Positions 26,733 to 36,243 are shown, counted from the first letter of the stretch. The stretch: DNA of 64,000 bases from Halobacillus ihumii (GCF_902726645.1 NZ_CACVAO010000001.1:4102636-4166635); one strand, 5' to 3'. The notes: generated from the letters alone by a model not told the origin. Numbers and translations are program-made.

Positions 26733-27848
26733 ATGAAAAAATTTACAATCCTTTATGTGCTGCCGTTGTTATTGCTTATTTTAGTCTTAGGTGGATGTTT
26801 ACAAGGACAGTCCGATCAAGCTTCGGACCAAGGTAACTCAGGGGATAAAGTTACGAATGAAGTAAGTGAAAACAATCCATCTGGTGATTTAGCACCGCTT
26901 GAAAAGAAAGCAACTGTTGTCATCGCGGAAGATGGCTCGGCTTCTGGAGCGGGATTTTATATTGCTAACGAAAGAGGGTACTTTGAAGACTACAATATTG
27001 AAGTGGAATTTGTGCAATTCGCAAATAGTGATGACATGCTTCCAGCCCTGGCTGCCGGAGAAGTTGACATTGCAGGGGGGGTTTCAACGGCATCCTTTTT
27101 TAATGCTATTGCTCAAGGAATCGATGTAAAAATCATTGCTGATAAAGGGCACAATATTAAGGGTGATTCTTATTTTTCATTTGTCATTCGCAACGATTTG
27201 AAGGGCGAAATAAAGGAGTACTCCGATTTTAAAGGAAAGCGTATTGCTGTCTCTTCCCAAAATGCTGTAGATGATTATATCTTCCATAGAATGTTAGAAC
27301 ATGCCGGTTTAACAGAAGAAGATGTCGAGTTTGTATTGATGTCAGACTTTGGTAATATGCTCGCTTCAATTGGCAGCGGCTCTGTTGATGCAGCGCTTCA
27401 AATTGAACCACTTATTACTCAAGGAATTCAACAAGGGATTCATAGTCGATTTGGAGATACGACGGACTATGCGCCAGAAGCTCAGATCGCTATGGTGCTA
27501 GGGGCGCCTGACTTCATCAAAGAAGAAACCGATATTTCACTGCGGTTTATGGCGGCCTATTTAAAAGGAGTTCGTGATTACAACGATGCCTTTATTAAAG
27601 GGGAAGGAACCGATGACATCATAGAGATTATGACGGAGTATACGGCTCTGAAAGATCCGGATCTATGGGGTGAAGTTGCGGTCACAGGGTTAAATCCAAA
27701 TGGCGAAATGTTTATTGAAGATATTAAGAAGCAATATAAGATGTATAAAAATAATGGAGCGATTCGAGGAGAGATTGATTTTGAGAAGGCGATCGATACC
27801 TCTATAACTGAAAAGGCGGTTGAAAAGATCGGAGAATATAAAAAATAA
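26733..27848 (+). CDS. ABC substrate-binding lipoprotein (NMT1/THI5-like)
   Basis: A 371-residue lipoprotein with signal peptide and lipobox LVLGGC (Cys22), a Gly/Asn/Ser-rich linker, and a periplasmic-binding fold of the NMT1/SsuA class (GAGFYIANERGYFEDYNIEV, LAAGEVDIAGGVSTASFFNA). It captures the ligand outside the cell and feeds the permease. Family members bind sulfonates, HMP-like pyrimidines or riboflavin; the sequence alone does not decide. Confidence 0.88.
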   Translation: MKKFTILYVLPLLLLILVLGGCLQGQSDQASDQGNSGDKVTNEVSENNPSGDLAPLEKKATVVIAEDGSASGAGFYIANERGYFEDYNIEVEFVQFANSDDMLPALAAGEVDIAGGVSTASFFNAIAQGIDVKIIADKGHNIKGDSYFSFVIRNDLKGEIKEYSDFKGKRIAVSSQNAVDDYIFHRMLEHAGLTEEDVEFVLMSDFGNMLASIGSGSVDAALQIEPLITQGIQQGIHSRFGDTTDYAPEAQIAMVLGAPDFIKEETDISLRFMAAYLKGVRDYNDAFIKGEGTDDIIEIMTEYTALKDPDLWGEVAVTGLNPNGEMFIEDIKKQYKMYKNNGAIRGEIDFEKAIDTSITEKAVEKIGEYKK

Positions 27849-27854
27849 AAAAGG

Positions 27855-27898
27855 AAAAAGCAGCTGGAGTCGGAAGTCAATCCAAGCTGCTTTTTTTT
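27855..27898 (+). terminator. Terminator after ABC operon
   Basis: Stem AAAAAGCAGCT / AGCTGCTTTTT with an eight-T tail. Confidence 0.8.
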
Positions 27899-27929
27899 AT
27901 ATATGTTTACATAATATTCTTCACGGAAA

Positions 27930-28289
27930 TTAAGATGGATGTTTTTGTTGCAGCAGAAATCGGAAGTAATTTTCAATTTGGTTAATTTCTTCAGGTTGAA
28001 CAGTAAGCCATGCTTCTTTATCGAAAATGACAGGTTTATCATAGCCTTTGTCTTTTAAGAAGAGTTTGATCTCTCTCATTTCATCCTCTTTTTCGTCGCT
28101 TAACCCCAGAAGGTAGTCGGCGGTCGTCCTTAGGGCATAAGCAATTTTTGAGAGATCCTCAAGATCTGGCGAAGTATATTGACGTTCCCAGTTCGATACA
28201 ACCTGTGCGGAAACGCCTACCTTTTCAGCAAGCATCGTTTGAGTCAGATGTCTCTCTTTTCTTAATGACCGAATGCGTTGATAAATCAC
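27930..28289 (-). CDS. XRE-family transcriptional regulator
   Basis: A 119-residue regulator with an N-terminal Cro/CI-type HTH (RIRSLRKERHLTQTMLAEKV ... SAQVVSNWERQYTSPDLEDL) and a helical C-terminal tail ending in an aromatic segment. I chose the GTG at 28289 because AGGAGG lies upstream at good spacing. An array of CTAACG motifs lies in the intergenic region toward miaA and is a likely autoregulatory operator. Confidence 0.82.
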   Translation of the reverse strand: MIYQRIRSLRKERHLTQTMLAEKVGVSAQVVSNWERQYTSPDLEDLSKIAYALRTTADYLLGLSDEKEDEMREIKLFLKDKGYDKPVIFDKEAWLTVQPEEINQIENYFRFLLQQKHPS

Positions 28290-28338
28290 GTCAAACGCCT
28301 CCTTTCTGCTATTATAGCACATTAGTAACGAAAATCGA

Positions 28339-28393
28339 TACCTTAACTAACGAGATATTTTACAAATACTAACGTATTACGTTAGTTAAGGTA
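28339..28393. promoter_or_regulatory. CTAACG operator array between XRE gene and miaA
   Basis: A 14-bp inverted repeat TACCTTAACTAACG (28339-28352) / CGTTAGTTAAGGTA (28380-28393), with a third CTAACG at 28369-28374 that forms its own dyad CTAACG-N5-CGTTAG with the right arm. Placement suits binding by the XRE regulator. Confidence 0.55.
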
Positions 28394-28472
28394 ACGGGAT
28401 ACGTTGCCTGATGGTTGGCAGGTGAGTGTAGAGTGATTTATACTGGGGGTAGCAGCAAAAGGAGGTGTTAAT

Positions 28473-29399
28473 GTGAAAGAGAAGGTAGTAAGTATCGTCG
28501 GTCCTACTGCGGTCGGGAAGTCAAAGCTGGGCATTGAAGTGGCAAAGCGTTTTAATGGAGAAGTCATTAGCGGAGATTCGATGCAAATATACCGTGATAT
28601 GGACATTGGGACAGCGAAGGTAACAGAGCAGGAAATGGAAGGTATTGTTCATCACATGATCGACATAAAGAATCCTGATCAATCGTTTTCTGTTGCGGAA
28701 TTTCAAGAGCGTGTTCAATCACTGATTGCGGACATTACGTCGCGGGGGAAGTGCCCTGTGTTAGTGGGTGGCACGGGGTTGTACATAGAAGCAACCTTAC
28801 ATAATTTTAACTTTTCTAATCGAGAAAAAGATTCACGTGTTCAAGAACGTCTTGAAAAACAACTTCAAGAGTGCGGAAAAGATCAAATGTACCAGCGTCT
28901 AGTAGAGATCGACCCCATTCAAGCTGAGAAAATTCACCCTAATAATGAGCGCCGTGTTTTAAGAGCGCTAGAGGTCTATGAAACAACCGGCAAAACGATG
29001 AGTGAAAATATAGAACAGCAAAAGGCGGCCGCCCCTTTCCGTCCTGTTGTTATCGGTCTTGAAATGGAGCGGGAGTTGTTATACGAACGTATTAACGGCC
29101 GTGTTGATCAAATGATGGAGGAGGGTTTGCTTGAAGAGGTTCGAATGCTTTATGACCGTGGTTTGGAAAAGAGTCAATCAATGAGTGCGATCGGTTATAA
29201 GGAGTTTATTCCATACTTTAAAGGTGAGTGTACGCTGGCACGTGCTATAGAACTTTTAAAACGCAATTCCAGACGCTATGCTAAGCGGCAGTATACCTAT
29301 TTCAAAAATAAACTGAGTGTTACCTGGTACGAGATTCACCCGAATGGTTATAAGGATAAATTTGAAAAAATATTAAACGATTTAGCAGGAATGCTGTAA
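28473..29399 (+). CDS. miaA: tRNA dimethylallyltransferase
   Basis: A 308-residue enzyme that adds a dimethylallyl group to A37 of tRNAs reading UNN codons. P-loop GPTAVGKS, GDSMQIYRDMDIGTAKVT, VGGTGLYI and the C-terminal RNSRRYAKRQYTYFKN are all present. Followed by hfq as in Bacillus subtilis. AGGAGGTG precedes the GTG start at 28473. Confidence 0.97.
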   Translation: MKEKVVSIVGPTAVGKSKLGIEVAKRFNGEVISGDSMQIYRDMDIGTAKVTEQEMEGIVHHMIDIKNPDQSFSVAEFQERVQSLIADITSRGKCPVLVGGTGLYIEATLHNFNFSNREKDSRVQERLEKQLQECGKDQMYQRLVEIDPIQAEKIHPNNERRVLRALEVYETTGKTMSENIEQQKAAAPFRPVVIGLEMERELLYERINGRVDQMMEEGLLEEVRMLYDRGLEKSQSMSAIGYKEFIPYFKGECTLARAIELLKRNSRRYAKRQYTYFKNKLSVTWYEIHPNGYKDKFEKILNDLAGML

Positions 29400-29446
29400 A
29401 AAAGCTAGAATGATACTAATATAGATAGAAAAGAGGAGGAAGATTC

Positions 29447-29671
29447 ATGGCTCAGTCCGTAAACATTCAGGATAATTATTTAAATCAATTAAGGAAAGAA
29501 CGTATGCAATTGACAGTTTTCTTACTTAACGGATTCCAATTGCGAGGAATAGTGAAAGCTTTTGATAACTTTACGGTATTGCTTGAAACGGATGGTAAAC
29601 AACAATTAATTTTCAAGCATGCCATTTCCACTTTCGCACCAGTGAAAAATATTGCGCTTGATAAGGAATAA
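29447..29671 (+). CDS. hfq: RNA chaperone Hfq
   Basis: A 74-residue Sm-like protein: Sm1 [20 protein letters not shown], Sm2 core FKHAIST. It forms a hexamer that binds A- and U-rich RNA. Gene order miaA-hfq is the usual one. AGGAGG precedes the ATG and a terminator follows. Confidence 0.97.
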   Translation: MAQSVNIQDNYLNQLRKERMQLTVFLLNGFQLRGIVKAFDNFTVLLETDGKQQLIFKHAISTFAPVKNIALDKE

Positions 29672-29680
29672 AGATCGATA

Positions 29681-29707
29681 ACGAGCACAGTTCTGTGCTC
29701 GTTTTTT
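29681..29707 (+). terminator. Terminator after hfq
   Basis: CGAGCACAG / TTGTGCTCG-type stem (ACGAGCACAG, TTCTGTGCTCGT) with T6 tail. Confidence 0.85.
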
Positions 29708-29821
29708 CTGTGTAAAATCTTCTATGATTACTTGCGTTTTAGTACCTGTCGTGTTTTTACTAGGCGAATGCACAGATTCTTCGTACCTAGCGTATGATAC
29801 AGGGAATGAGGAGGGATCGAT

Positions 29822-30763
29822 GTGTATCCACAAGCTAAAGCGGCACGCCCAGGCGCGATTAACATCGTACTCAATGAAGCGAAAGGAAAGGCGGATGCCG
29901 TGCAAAGTCCTTCTGTGAAGGGAAAGCATATGGCTCCTTTTCGTAAAATTGATCACTACTTTAAGTCGATTATCGGCTTGCAAGAATTAAAGCATAGTGT
30001 AAAAGAAATCTACGCACAGGTACTGATTGCTCAGAAAAGAAAAGATATGGGTCTGAAATCGAATAGTCAAGTGCTGCACATGGTTTTTAAAGGGAATCCG
30101 GGAACAGGTAAAACCACGATTGCACGAATGGTTGCAGCACTGTTCCAGGAGATGGAAGTTTTAGAAAAGGGACATTTTATAGAAGCTGACCGCAGTGATC
30201 TCGTGGGGGAATATATTGGTCATACAGCGCAAAAAACAAAAGATTTAATCAAGAAGTCTCTTGGAGGGGTGCTTTTTATAGATGAAGCATACTCACTCGC
30301 TCGTGGAGGAGATAAAGATTTTGGCAAAGAAGCGATTGATACGATTGTGAAATGTATGGAAGACCATCATGATGAACTGGTGATTATCCTGGCGGGCTAT
30401 CCGTATGAAATGGATAATTTCATGAGGATGAACCCGGGTCTTGCTTCGCGTTTTCCTATCCAACTCGATTTTGATGATTACTCAGCAATGGAACTATCAG
30501 CTATTGCAGATCATATGGTTCAAGATAGAGATTACGTTCTTTCCCATCAAGCCAGCAAAAAGCTGTATGAACATTTGGTGTCTGTTTGTTATCACTCGAA
30601 GCATAATTTTTCAAATGCGAGATATGTTAGAAATGTCATTGAAGAGGCAATTCGTAAACACGCTTTCAGAGTAGCGAGTTACTCTACTCACGAAAGAGCG
30701 ATCTTAACGACACTTGAAGCGGAAGACTTTCAACTATTATCTGAGAAATCGAGCTATCACTAA
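29822..30763 (+). CDS. spoVK: Stage V sporulation protein K, AAA+ ATPase
   Basis: A 313-residue CbbX/SpoVK AAA+ ATPase needed for late spore maturation in Bacillus. Walker A GNPGTGKTT, Walker B GGVLFIDEAYSLARGG, arginine finger in NPGLASRFP, sensor region NARYVRNVIEEA. Start is a GTG at 29822 with GAGGAGGG upstream. Compare the tandem homologue at 46948. Confidence 0.93.
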   Translation: MYPQAKAARPGAINIVLNEAKGKADAVQSPSVKGKHMAPFRKIDHYFKSIIGLQELKHSVKEIYAQVLIAQKRKDMGLKSNSQVLHMVFKGNPGTGKTTIARMVAALFQEMEVLEKGHFIEADRSDLVGEYIGHTAQKTKDLIKKSLGGVLFIDEAYSLARGGDKDFGKEAIDTIVKCMEDHHDELVIILAGYPYEMDNFMRMNPGLASRFPIQLDFDDYSAMELSAIADHMVQDRDYVLSHQASKKLYEHLVSVCYHSKHNFSNARYVRNVIEEAIRKHAFRVASYSTHERAILTTLEAEDFQLLSEKSSYH

Positions 30764-30842
30764 GAGAATTGTGTATTCATCCACCTTCTCTGATATGATA
30801 GAACAAACATGTTTCATAAAGAAAAGGGTGAATCCAATAGGA

Positions 30843-32081
30843 ATGAAAGAACAAATTATACTCGTGGCAAGAAAAGACCCTGCTCAACAAGAGGAACGGT
30901 TTACTTCTTCTCTGGAGGAGTTGCGATCGTTAACGGAAACCGCCGGAGGAGAAGTTAAAAAAATCATGGTTCAGAAGCGAGAACGAATTCAGCCGGCTAC
31001 TTACATTGGTGAAGGAAAGCTAGCTGAAATAAAAGAAGAAATGGACCAGAGTGAAGCGTATATTGATATCGTTGTTTTTAATGACGAATTATCGCCTGGT
31101 CAACTGCGGAATATCTCTGATCGTTTGGAGAGGAGAGTCATTGACCGCAGTCAGCTTATTTTAGATATATTTGCACGCCGCGCACGAACCAAGGAAGGTA
31201 AGCTCCAAGTTGAACTTGCTCAGCTGCAATATTTACTGCCGAGACTTGCTGGGCAAGGTACGGAGCTTTCTAGACTTGGCGGCGGAATTGGGACGAGAGG
31301 GCCTGGTGAAACGAAGCTGGAGACGGATAGGCGTCATATTCAGCGTCGTATTGATGATATTAAACGCCGTCTTCAAACCGTTGTAAAACAACGGAACCAA
31401 TATCGAAAAAGGCGCGAAGATAACTATGCCTTTCAAATAGCAATCGTAGGGTATACGAACGCCGGTAAATCTACATTTTTTAATAAAGTGACAGATAGTG
31501 ATTCGTTTGAAGAGGACCTGCTGTTTGCTACACTCGATCCATTAACGCGGCAGGTCAGTCTGCCTTCGGGGTTTAAGGCGCTTATTTCTGATACAGTTGG
31601 TTTCATTCAAGACCTGCCAACAACATTAATTGCGGCTTTCCGTTCAACATTAGAAGAAGTGACGGAAGCGGATTTTATTATTCATATGGTGGATTCCTCT
31701 CATCCAGACCATTTAGAACAGGAAAAGACGGTCCATAAACTTTTGAAGGATCTGCAAGCAGATCATCTGCCTTCCCTGACTGTTTATAATAAAAGGGATC
31801 TCCTGCAAGATGACTTCATCCCGAATGCTTTCCCGTCCTTGACGGTAAGCGTGCAAGACCCGATTGATATCAAGCGAATTCTTGATAAAGTAGAGAGTGT
31901 TTTAAAAGAAGAATGGTATGAATATAACGTGTTTATCCCTGCTTCAGACGGAAAACAGCTTCAGCAATTTAAACAAGGCAGTATTGTTGCCTCGGTTAAG
32001 TTTCATGAAGACCAGGAAGGATATGCATTGCATGGTTTTATCCGTCCGGATCATCCACTGAAAAATAAGATTATACAATAG
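30843..32081 (+). CDS. hflX: GTPase HflX
   Basis: A 412-residue ribosome-associated GTPase (YnbA in Bacillus). N-terminal HflX domain (ERFTSSLEELRSLTETAGGE), linker GTRGPGETKLETDRR and the G-domain with G1 GYTNAGKS, G3 DTVGFIQDLP and G4 NKRD. Splits or rescues stalled ribosomes under stress. I start it at the ATG at 30843; the frame is open from 30714 inside spoVK without a ribosome site. Confidence 0.93.
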   Translation: MKEQIILVARKDPAQQEERFTSSLEELRSLTETAGGEVKKIMVQKRERIQPATYIGEGKLAEIKEEMDQSEAYIDIVVFNDELSPGQLRNISDRLERRVIDRSQLILDIFARRARTKEGKLQVELAQLQYLLPRLAGQGTELSRLGGGIGTRGPGETKLETDRRHIQRRIDDIKRRLQTVVKQRNQYRKRREDNYAFQIAIVGYTNAGKSTFFNKVTDSDSFEEDLLFATLDPLTRQVSLPSGFKALISDTVGFIQDLPTTLIAAFRSTLEEVTEADFIIHMVDSSHPDHLEQEKTVHKLLKDLQADHLPSLTVYNKRDLLQDDFIPNAFPSLTVSVQDPIDIKRILDKVESVLKEEWYEYNVFIPASDGKQLQQFKQGSIVASVKFHEDQEGYALHGFIRPDHPLKNKIIQ

Positions 32082-32095
32082 TTAGGAAGAGAAAG

Positions 32096-33355
32096 ATGAA
32101 TGAATATATAGAATCAGCAGAGCATCAAATTCGTTCGCAGCACGAAGGTATACAAGTATTAGTAGAAAAAAATCAACAAAAAGTACTGGATGCTTTTCAA
32201 AAGTTAAAAGTGTCCGATTCTCATTTCAACCCCACTACAGGCTATGGATATGATGATTTCGGAAGAGATACTCTGGAAGAGCTGTATGCAGAGATTTTTT
32301 CAGCGGAAGATGCTCTTGTCAGACCGCAAATAATTTCAGGGACACATGCTATTACCACAGCCCTTTTCGGTGTTTTAAGACCAGGAGATGAGCTCGTATA
32401 TATCACCGGAGAACCGTATGATACGTTAGAGGAAGTTATCGGAGGTAAAGAGGGGCAGGATAAAGGATCATTGGCTGATTTCGGGATTACTTATCAAGCC
32501 GTTCCTTTAAAGGATAACCGGGAAGTGGATCTGGGTTTAGTGAAAGATGCGGTTTCGGAACGGACAAAGGTTGTCGCCATTCAGCGATCTAAAGGTTATG
32601 CGGATCGACCATCCTTCACAATAAGTGAAATTGAACAGATGATTCGTTATGTTCGATCTTTAAAAAACGATGTCGTTGTGTTTGTAGATAATTGCTATGG
32701 TGAATTTGTCGAGGAACAGGAACCTGTAGAAGTGGGAGCCGACCTTATAGCGGGCTCACTCATTAAAAATCCAGGTGGAGGCCTTGCGCGGATCGGCGGT
32801 TATATTGCTGGAAGAAAACAGTTAATTGAGTTGTGCAGTTATCGATTAACTGCTCCTGGTTTAGGTAAAGAAACAGGAGCCAGTTTAAATACATTACAAG
32901 AGATGTATCAGGGAATATTTTTAGCTCCTCATGTCGTTGGAGAGGCGTTGAAAGGGGCTATTTTTACAGCGAAGCTTCTTGATTCGCTTGGGTTTTCTAC
33001 TTCACCACGATTTGATGAACCGCGAACGGATCTCATCCAATCAGTTGATTTTGATAATGCTGAACAGATGGTTCAATTTTGTCAGGCCATCCAGGGAGCC
33101 TCGCCGATTAATTCTCATGTAACGCCGCATCCAAGTCCAATGCCTGGTTATGAAAGTGATGTCATTATGGCAGCAGGGACGTTCATACAAGGAGCTAGTT
33201 TAGAGCTGACTGCTGACGGCCCTCTTAGAGCGCCTTATACAGCTTTTGTTCAGGGCGGATTAACATATGCTCACGTTAAAATTGCTGTTGGCCGAGCTGC
33301 AGAAAAATTAATCCAATCAGGCTTTGCCCAACCCAAAACATCCTTAAAAAACTGA
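32096..33355 (+). CDS. ynbB: PLP-dependent methionine gamma-lyase-like protein (YnbB)
   Basis: A 419-residue member of the 'aluminium resistance'/methionine gamma-lyase family of PLP enzymes. Key segments: RPQIISGTHAITTALFGVLR, VDNCYGEFVE and the PLP lysine in GSLIKNPGGGLARIGGYIAG. Always between hflX and glnR in Bacillaceae. True substrate not established. Confidence 0.9.
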   Translation: MNEYIESAEHQIRSQHEGIQVLVEKNQQKVLDAFQKLKVSDSHFNPTTGYGYDDFGRDTLEELYAEIFSAEDALVRPQIISGTHAITTALFGVLRPGDELVYITGEPYDTLEEVIGGKEGQDKGSLADFGITYQAVPLKDNREVDLGLVKDAVSERTKVVAIQRSKGYADRPSFTISEIEQMIRYVRSLKNDVVVFVDNCYGEFVEEQEPVEVGADLIAGSLIKNPGGGLARIGGYIAGRKQLIELCSYRLTAPGLGKETGASLNTLQEMYQGIFLAPHVVGEALKGAIFTAKLLDSLGFSTSPRFDEPRTDLIQSVDFDNAEQMVQFCQAIQGASPINSHVTPHPSPMPGYESDVIMAAGTFIQGASLELTADGPLRAPYTAFVQGGLTYAHVKIAVGRAAEKLIQSGFAQPKTSLKN

Positions 33356-33376
33356 AGGCTATCGTCTTCAGTTTTT
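33348..33376 (+). terminator. Terminator after ynbB
   Basis: AAACTGAAG / CTTCAGTTT stem with T-run. Confidence 0.75.
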
Positions 33377-33389
33377 ATATACAAATTCA

Positions 33390-33440
33390 TGTTAGCTTAT
33401 CTAACATAACTTGACACATTAATTACAATAGCTATATAAT
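33390..33440 (+). promoter_or_regulatory. glnRA promoter with GlnR boxes
   Basis: TGTTAGCTTATCTAACA (33390-33406) fits TGTNA-N7-TNACA exactly. A second weaker dyad TGACACATTAATTACA (33412-33427) overlaps the -35 TTGACA (33411-33416); -10 TATAAT is at 33435-33440, spacing 18. This is the paired-site layout by which GlnR represses glnRA in nitrogen excess. Confidence 0.85.
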
Positions 33441-33473
33441 AGTGGTAGAATTTCTTTTGGGGGTGGCAAATCG

Positions 33474-33875
33474 ATGAGTGATCAAGTTCGTCGTTCCATG
33501 CCGTTGTTCCCGATGGGGATTGTACAATCCTTAACTGATCTTTCTGCCCGGCAAGTTAGGTATTATGAACAGCATCAGTTAGTAAATCCAGTAAGATCAA
33601 ACGGCAATCAGCGGCTTTTTTCATTTAATGATGTCGATCGTTTGCTTGAGATTAAGGACCTTATAGAAAAAGGTGTGAACATGGCTGGAATTAAACAGGT
33701 GCTTACACTTACCCATCAGCCGGAGAAGGAAACATACAGTGGTGAAGAAGTGGAAGTTCGCAATGAACTCACTGACAAAGAACTTCGCCGTATGTTACAA
33801 CAAGAACTTTTCACCGCGGGGAGGCAGGGCAAGGCTAGTATAAGGCAGGGAGAATTATCTAGATTCTTCCACTAA
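33474..33875 (+). CDS. glnR: Nitrogen repressor GlnR
   Basis: A 133-residue MerR-family repressor. Wing-HTH at 14-80 (SLTDLSARQVRYYEQHQLVN, FSFNDVDRLLEIKDLIEKGV), then a C-terminal tail that senses feedback-inhibited glutamine synthetase in Bacillus. It lies 18 bases upstream of glnA and is controlled by the two boxes in its promoter. Confidence 0.96.
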   Translation: MSDQVRRSMPLFPMGIVQSLTDLSARQVRYYEQHQLVNPVRSNGNQRLFSFNDVDRLLEIKDLIEKGVNMAGIKQVLTLTHQPEKETYSGEEVEVRNELTDKELRRMLQQELFTAGRQGKASIRQGELSRFFH

Positions 33876-33893
33876 AGACATAGGAGGAGACAC

Positions 33894-35225
33894 ATGGGAT
33901 TAACAAGAGATGAGATTTTCAAGAAGATTGATGAGGAAAATGTAAAGTTTATCCGATTACAATTCACGGATATGCTAGGTACGATTAAGAACGTGGAAAT
34001 ACCAGTAAGTCAAGTAGATAAAGCTCTTGAAGGTATGATGATGTTTGACGGATCTTCCATCGAAGGTTTTGTTCGTATTGAAGAATCAGATATGTACTTA
34101 GTTCCAGATCTTGATACATTCGTTGTGTTCCCTTGGTCATCTGAAAAGGGAAAAGTTGCACGCTTTATCTGTGATATTTATAACCCTGATATGACACCAT
34201 TTGAAGGATGCCCGCGTTACAATTTAAAACGTAACCTGAAGAAGATGGAAGAGCTAGGATTCAACGCTTTTAACATTGGAACAGAGCCTGAATTTTTCCT
34301 ATTTAAACTTGATGTGAACGGTGATCCTACCATGGAGCTGAACGATAAAGGCGGGTACTTTGATTTGGCCCCAACTGACTTAGGAGAAAATTGCCGCCGT
34401 GATATCGTGCTCGAGTTAGAGGAGATGGGCTTTGAAATCGAAGCTTCTCACCACGAAGTGGCTCCAGGCCAGCATGAGATCGATTTCAAATATTCTGATG
34501 CAGTGAAGCATTGTGATGACATTCAGACCTTTAAATTAGCTGTTAAAACAATTGCCCGCCAGCACGGATTACACGCAACATTCATGCCTAAGCCATTGTT
34601 CGGTGTGAACGGCTCAGGGATGCATGCCAATATGTCATTATTTAATGAAAATGGGAATGCTTTCTTTGACGAAAACGGCAAAGAGCAGCTATCTGATGTA
34701 GCTTATCAATTTACAGCGGGTATTGTGAAGCATGCGACTAACTTCACAGCCGTAACCAATCCAACGATCAATTCTTATAAGCGTCTGGTTCCTGGTTATG
34801 AAGCTCCTTGTTATGTGGCATGGTCCGGCCAAAACCGCAGCCCGCTCGTTCGTGTTCCGACTTCGCGCGGTCTGAGTACACGTATTGAAGTGCGCAGTGT
34901 TGACCCTGCAGCTAATCCGTATATGGCTATGGCCGTACTGCTTGCTGCTGGACTCGATGGTGTCGAGAACAAGCTGGAAGCTCCTGCTCCCGTTGATCGC
35001 AATATTTATGTAATGGACAAAAAAGAGCGTGAAGCACACGGCGTTAAAGATTTACCTGCAACACTTTCTGACGCGCTTCTTGAGCTGCAGTCTGATGAAG
35101 TCATGGTAAAAGCTCTTGGTGAGCATTTGTTTGAACATTTTATTGAAGCTAAAGAAATTGAATGGGATATGTTCCGTACGCAAGTCCATCCTTGGGAGCG
35201 CGAACAGTATTTACAAACCTATTAA
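33894..35225 (+). CDS. glnA: Glutamine synthetase type I
   Basis: A 443-residue dodecameric enzyme that makes glutamine from glutamate, ammonia and ATP. Beta-grasp [12 protein letters not shown], latch loop [38 protein letters not shown] and [20 protein letters not shown]. The adenylylation tyrosine site of enteric enzymes is absent, as usual in Gram-positives (GSI-alpha). Confidence 0.98.
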   Translation: MGLTRDEIFKKIDEENVKFIRLQFTDMLGTIKNVEIPVSQVDKALEGMMMFDGSSIEGFVRIEESDMYLVPDLDTFVVFPWSSEKGKVARFICDIYNPDMTPFEGCPRYNLKRNLKKMEELGFNAFNIGTEPEFFLFKLDVNGDPTMELNDKGGYFDLAPTDLGENCRRDIVLELEEMGFEIEASHHEVAPGQHEIDFKYSDAVKHCDDIQTFKLAVKTIARQHGLHATFMPKPLFGVNGSGMHANMSLFNENGNAFFDENGKEQLSDVAYQFTAGIVKHATNFTAVTNPTINSYKRLVPGYEAPCYVAWSGQNRSPLVRVPTSRGLSTRIEVRSVDPAANPYMAMAVLLAAGLDGVENKLEAPAPVDRNIYVMDKKEREAHGVKDLPATLSDALLELQSDEVMVKALGEHLFEHFIEAKEIEWDMFRTQVHPWEREQYLQTY

Positions 35226-35230
35226 TAATG

Positions 35231-35267
35231 GTCCCCATGAAGCCGCCTGGCTCATGGGGCTTTTTAT
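35231..35267 (+). terminator. Terminator after glnA
   Basis: GTCCCCATGA / TCATGGGGC stem with T5 tail. Confidence 0.8.
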
Positions 35268-35276
35268 GTTGTCCAT

Positions 35277-35317
35277 TAAAAATCCGGGAGCCATTGATCG
35301 GCTCCCGGATTTTTTAA
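35277..35317. terminator. Bidirectional terminator between glnA and lexA
   Basis: AAAAATCCGGGAGCC / GGCTCCCGGATTTTTT, 6-base loop. It overlaps the last codons of lexA, which ends on the opposite strand. Confidence 0.8.
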
Positions 35318-35937
35318 TGGACCGTGCGATAAAGGCCGACTACTTTGCCTAGTATCGAAACATCATCTAGTATAATCGGTTCCATTGTTGCGTTCTCAGG
35401 CTGTAATCGAATATGCGTTTTCTCTTTGAAAAATCGTTTAACGGTAGCTTCTTCCTCTTCTGTCATAGCCACGACGATGTCGCCATTTTCAGCAGTTTGC
35501 TGTTGGCGGACAATAACCATATCTCCATTTAGAATACCCGCCTCAATCATACTCTCTCCTTGAACAACAAGTACGAAAGTATTTTCATCTGCTCCTGCCA
35601 AAGAGTCTGGGAGAGGCACATACTCTTCAATGTTTTCTATAGCAGTGATTGGTGACCCAGCTGTTACCGTACCGATAACCGGGGCATAGGAAGCTTCGCC
35701 CCTTGGGATGCTCTGGTCTTCTTCTAAATCAATTACTTCTATGGCTCTCGGTTTCGTAGGGTCTCTCCTTAAATAACCTTTTTTCTCTAGTCGAGAAAGA
35801 TGACCATGAACGGTTGAGCTTGAAGCAAGGCCGACAGATTGTCCAATTTCTCTTACGGAAGGAGGATAGCCCTTCAATAATACCTGTTCTTTAATAAAAT
35901 CTAGTATTGCTTGCTGACGTTTTGAAAGTTTATTCAT
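35314..35937 (-). CDS. lexA: SOS repressor LexA
   Basis: A 207-residue repressor. Winged helix 1-65 ([20 protein letters not shown]), self-cleavage site TAGSP near residue 90, nucleophile Ser in [12 protein letters not shown] and Lys in [10 protein letters not shown] place the start at the ATG 35937 (MNKLSKRQQ) by family; the frame extends 44 codons further into its own operator region. RecA-stimulated cleavage derepresses the SOS genes. Confidence 0.97.
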   Translation of the reverse strand: MNKLSKRQQAILDFIKEQVLLKGYPPSVREIGQSVGLASSSTVHGHLSRLEKKGYLRRDPTKPRAIEVIDLEEDQSIPRGEASYAPVIGTVTAGSPITAIENIEEYVPLPDSLAGADENTFVLVVQGESMIEAGILNGDMVIVRQQQTAENGDIVVAMTEEEEATVKRFFKEKTHIRLQPENATMEPIILDDVSILGKVVGLYRTVH

Positions 35938-35999
35938 AGACTGCCACCTCGTACATAGGATTATAGTAACCACATTGTACCATGCGGTTTTAAAAAACG

Positions 36000-36013
36000 C
36001 AAACAAGCGTTCG
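36000..36013 (-). promoter_or_regulatory. LexA box on lexA side
   Basis: CAAACAAGCGTTCG, one change from CGAAC-N4-GTTCG. Confidence 0.7.
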
Positions 36014-36020
36014 AAAAAAC

Positions 36021-36092
36021 TTGACAAGAACGACTGTTCGTATATAATAAAAGTAACAAACGCGAACAAACGTTTCTAAGAACGATTGTTCT
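36021..36092 (+). promoter_or_regulatory. SOS promoter with three LexA boxes
   Basis: -35 TTGACA (36021-36026) and -10 TATAAT (36043-36048) with a 16-base spacer that contains GAACGACTGTTC (36028-36039). Further boxes are GAACAAACGTTT (36064-36075) and GAACGATTGTTC (36080-36091). Three boxes on one promoter indicate tight SOS control of the downstream microprotein and yneB. Confidence 0.85.
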
Positions 36093-36111
36093 AATCGGGA
36101 GGATGGATCAT

Positions 36112-36207
36112 ATGTTTAACAAACTTTCTAAGCTCGATATTACGTATATTCTATTGTTTGCGGCCAGTTTAGCTTTTTTATATTTCTCTATGGTCACAAG
36201 TATATAA
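36112..36207 (+). CDS. SOS-controlled 31-residue membrane microprotein (yneA position)
   Basis: A 31-residue protein: seven-residue basic start (MFNKLSK), then one hydrophobic helix (about 11-30, YILLFAASLAFLYFS) and no further domain. GGGAGG precedes the ATG at good spacing. It lies directly behind three LexA boxes and 42 bases before yneB, exactly where Bacillus has YneA, a 105-residue SOS division inhibitor with a membrane helix and a LysM domain. No LysM sequence follows in any frame. I infer a minimal division inhibitor, similar in layout to Caulobacter SidA (29 residues, membrane, SOS-induced), but no activity is shown. Confidence 0.65.
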   Translation: MFNKLSKLDITYILLFAASLAFLYFSMVTSI

Positions 36208-36243
36208 GTAAGTTATCCTTGATTTGATTCAATCAAGAGGTGA

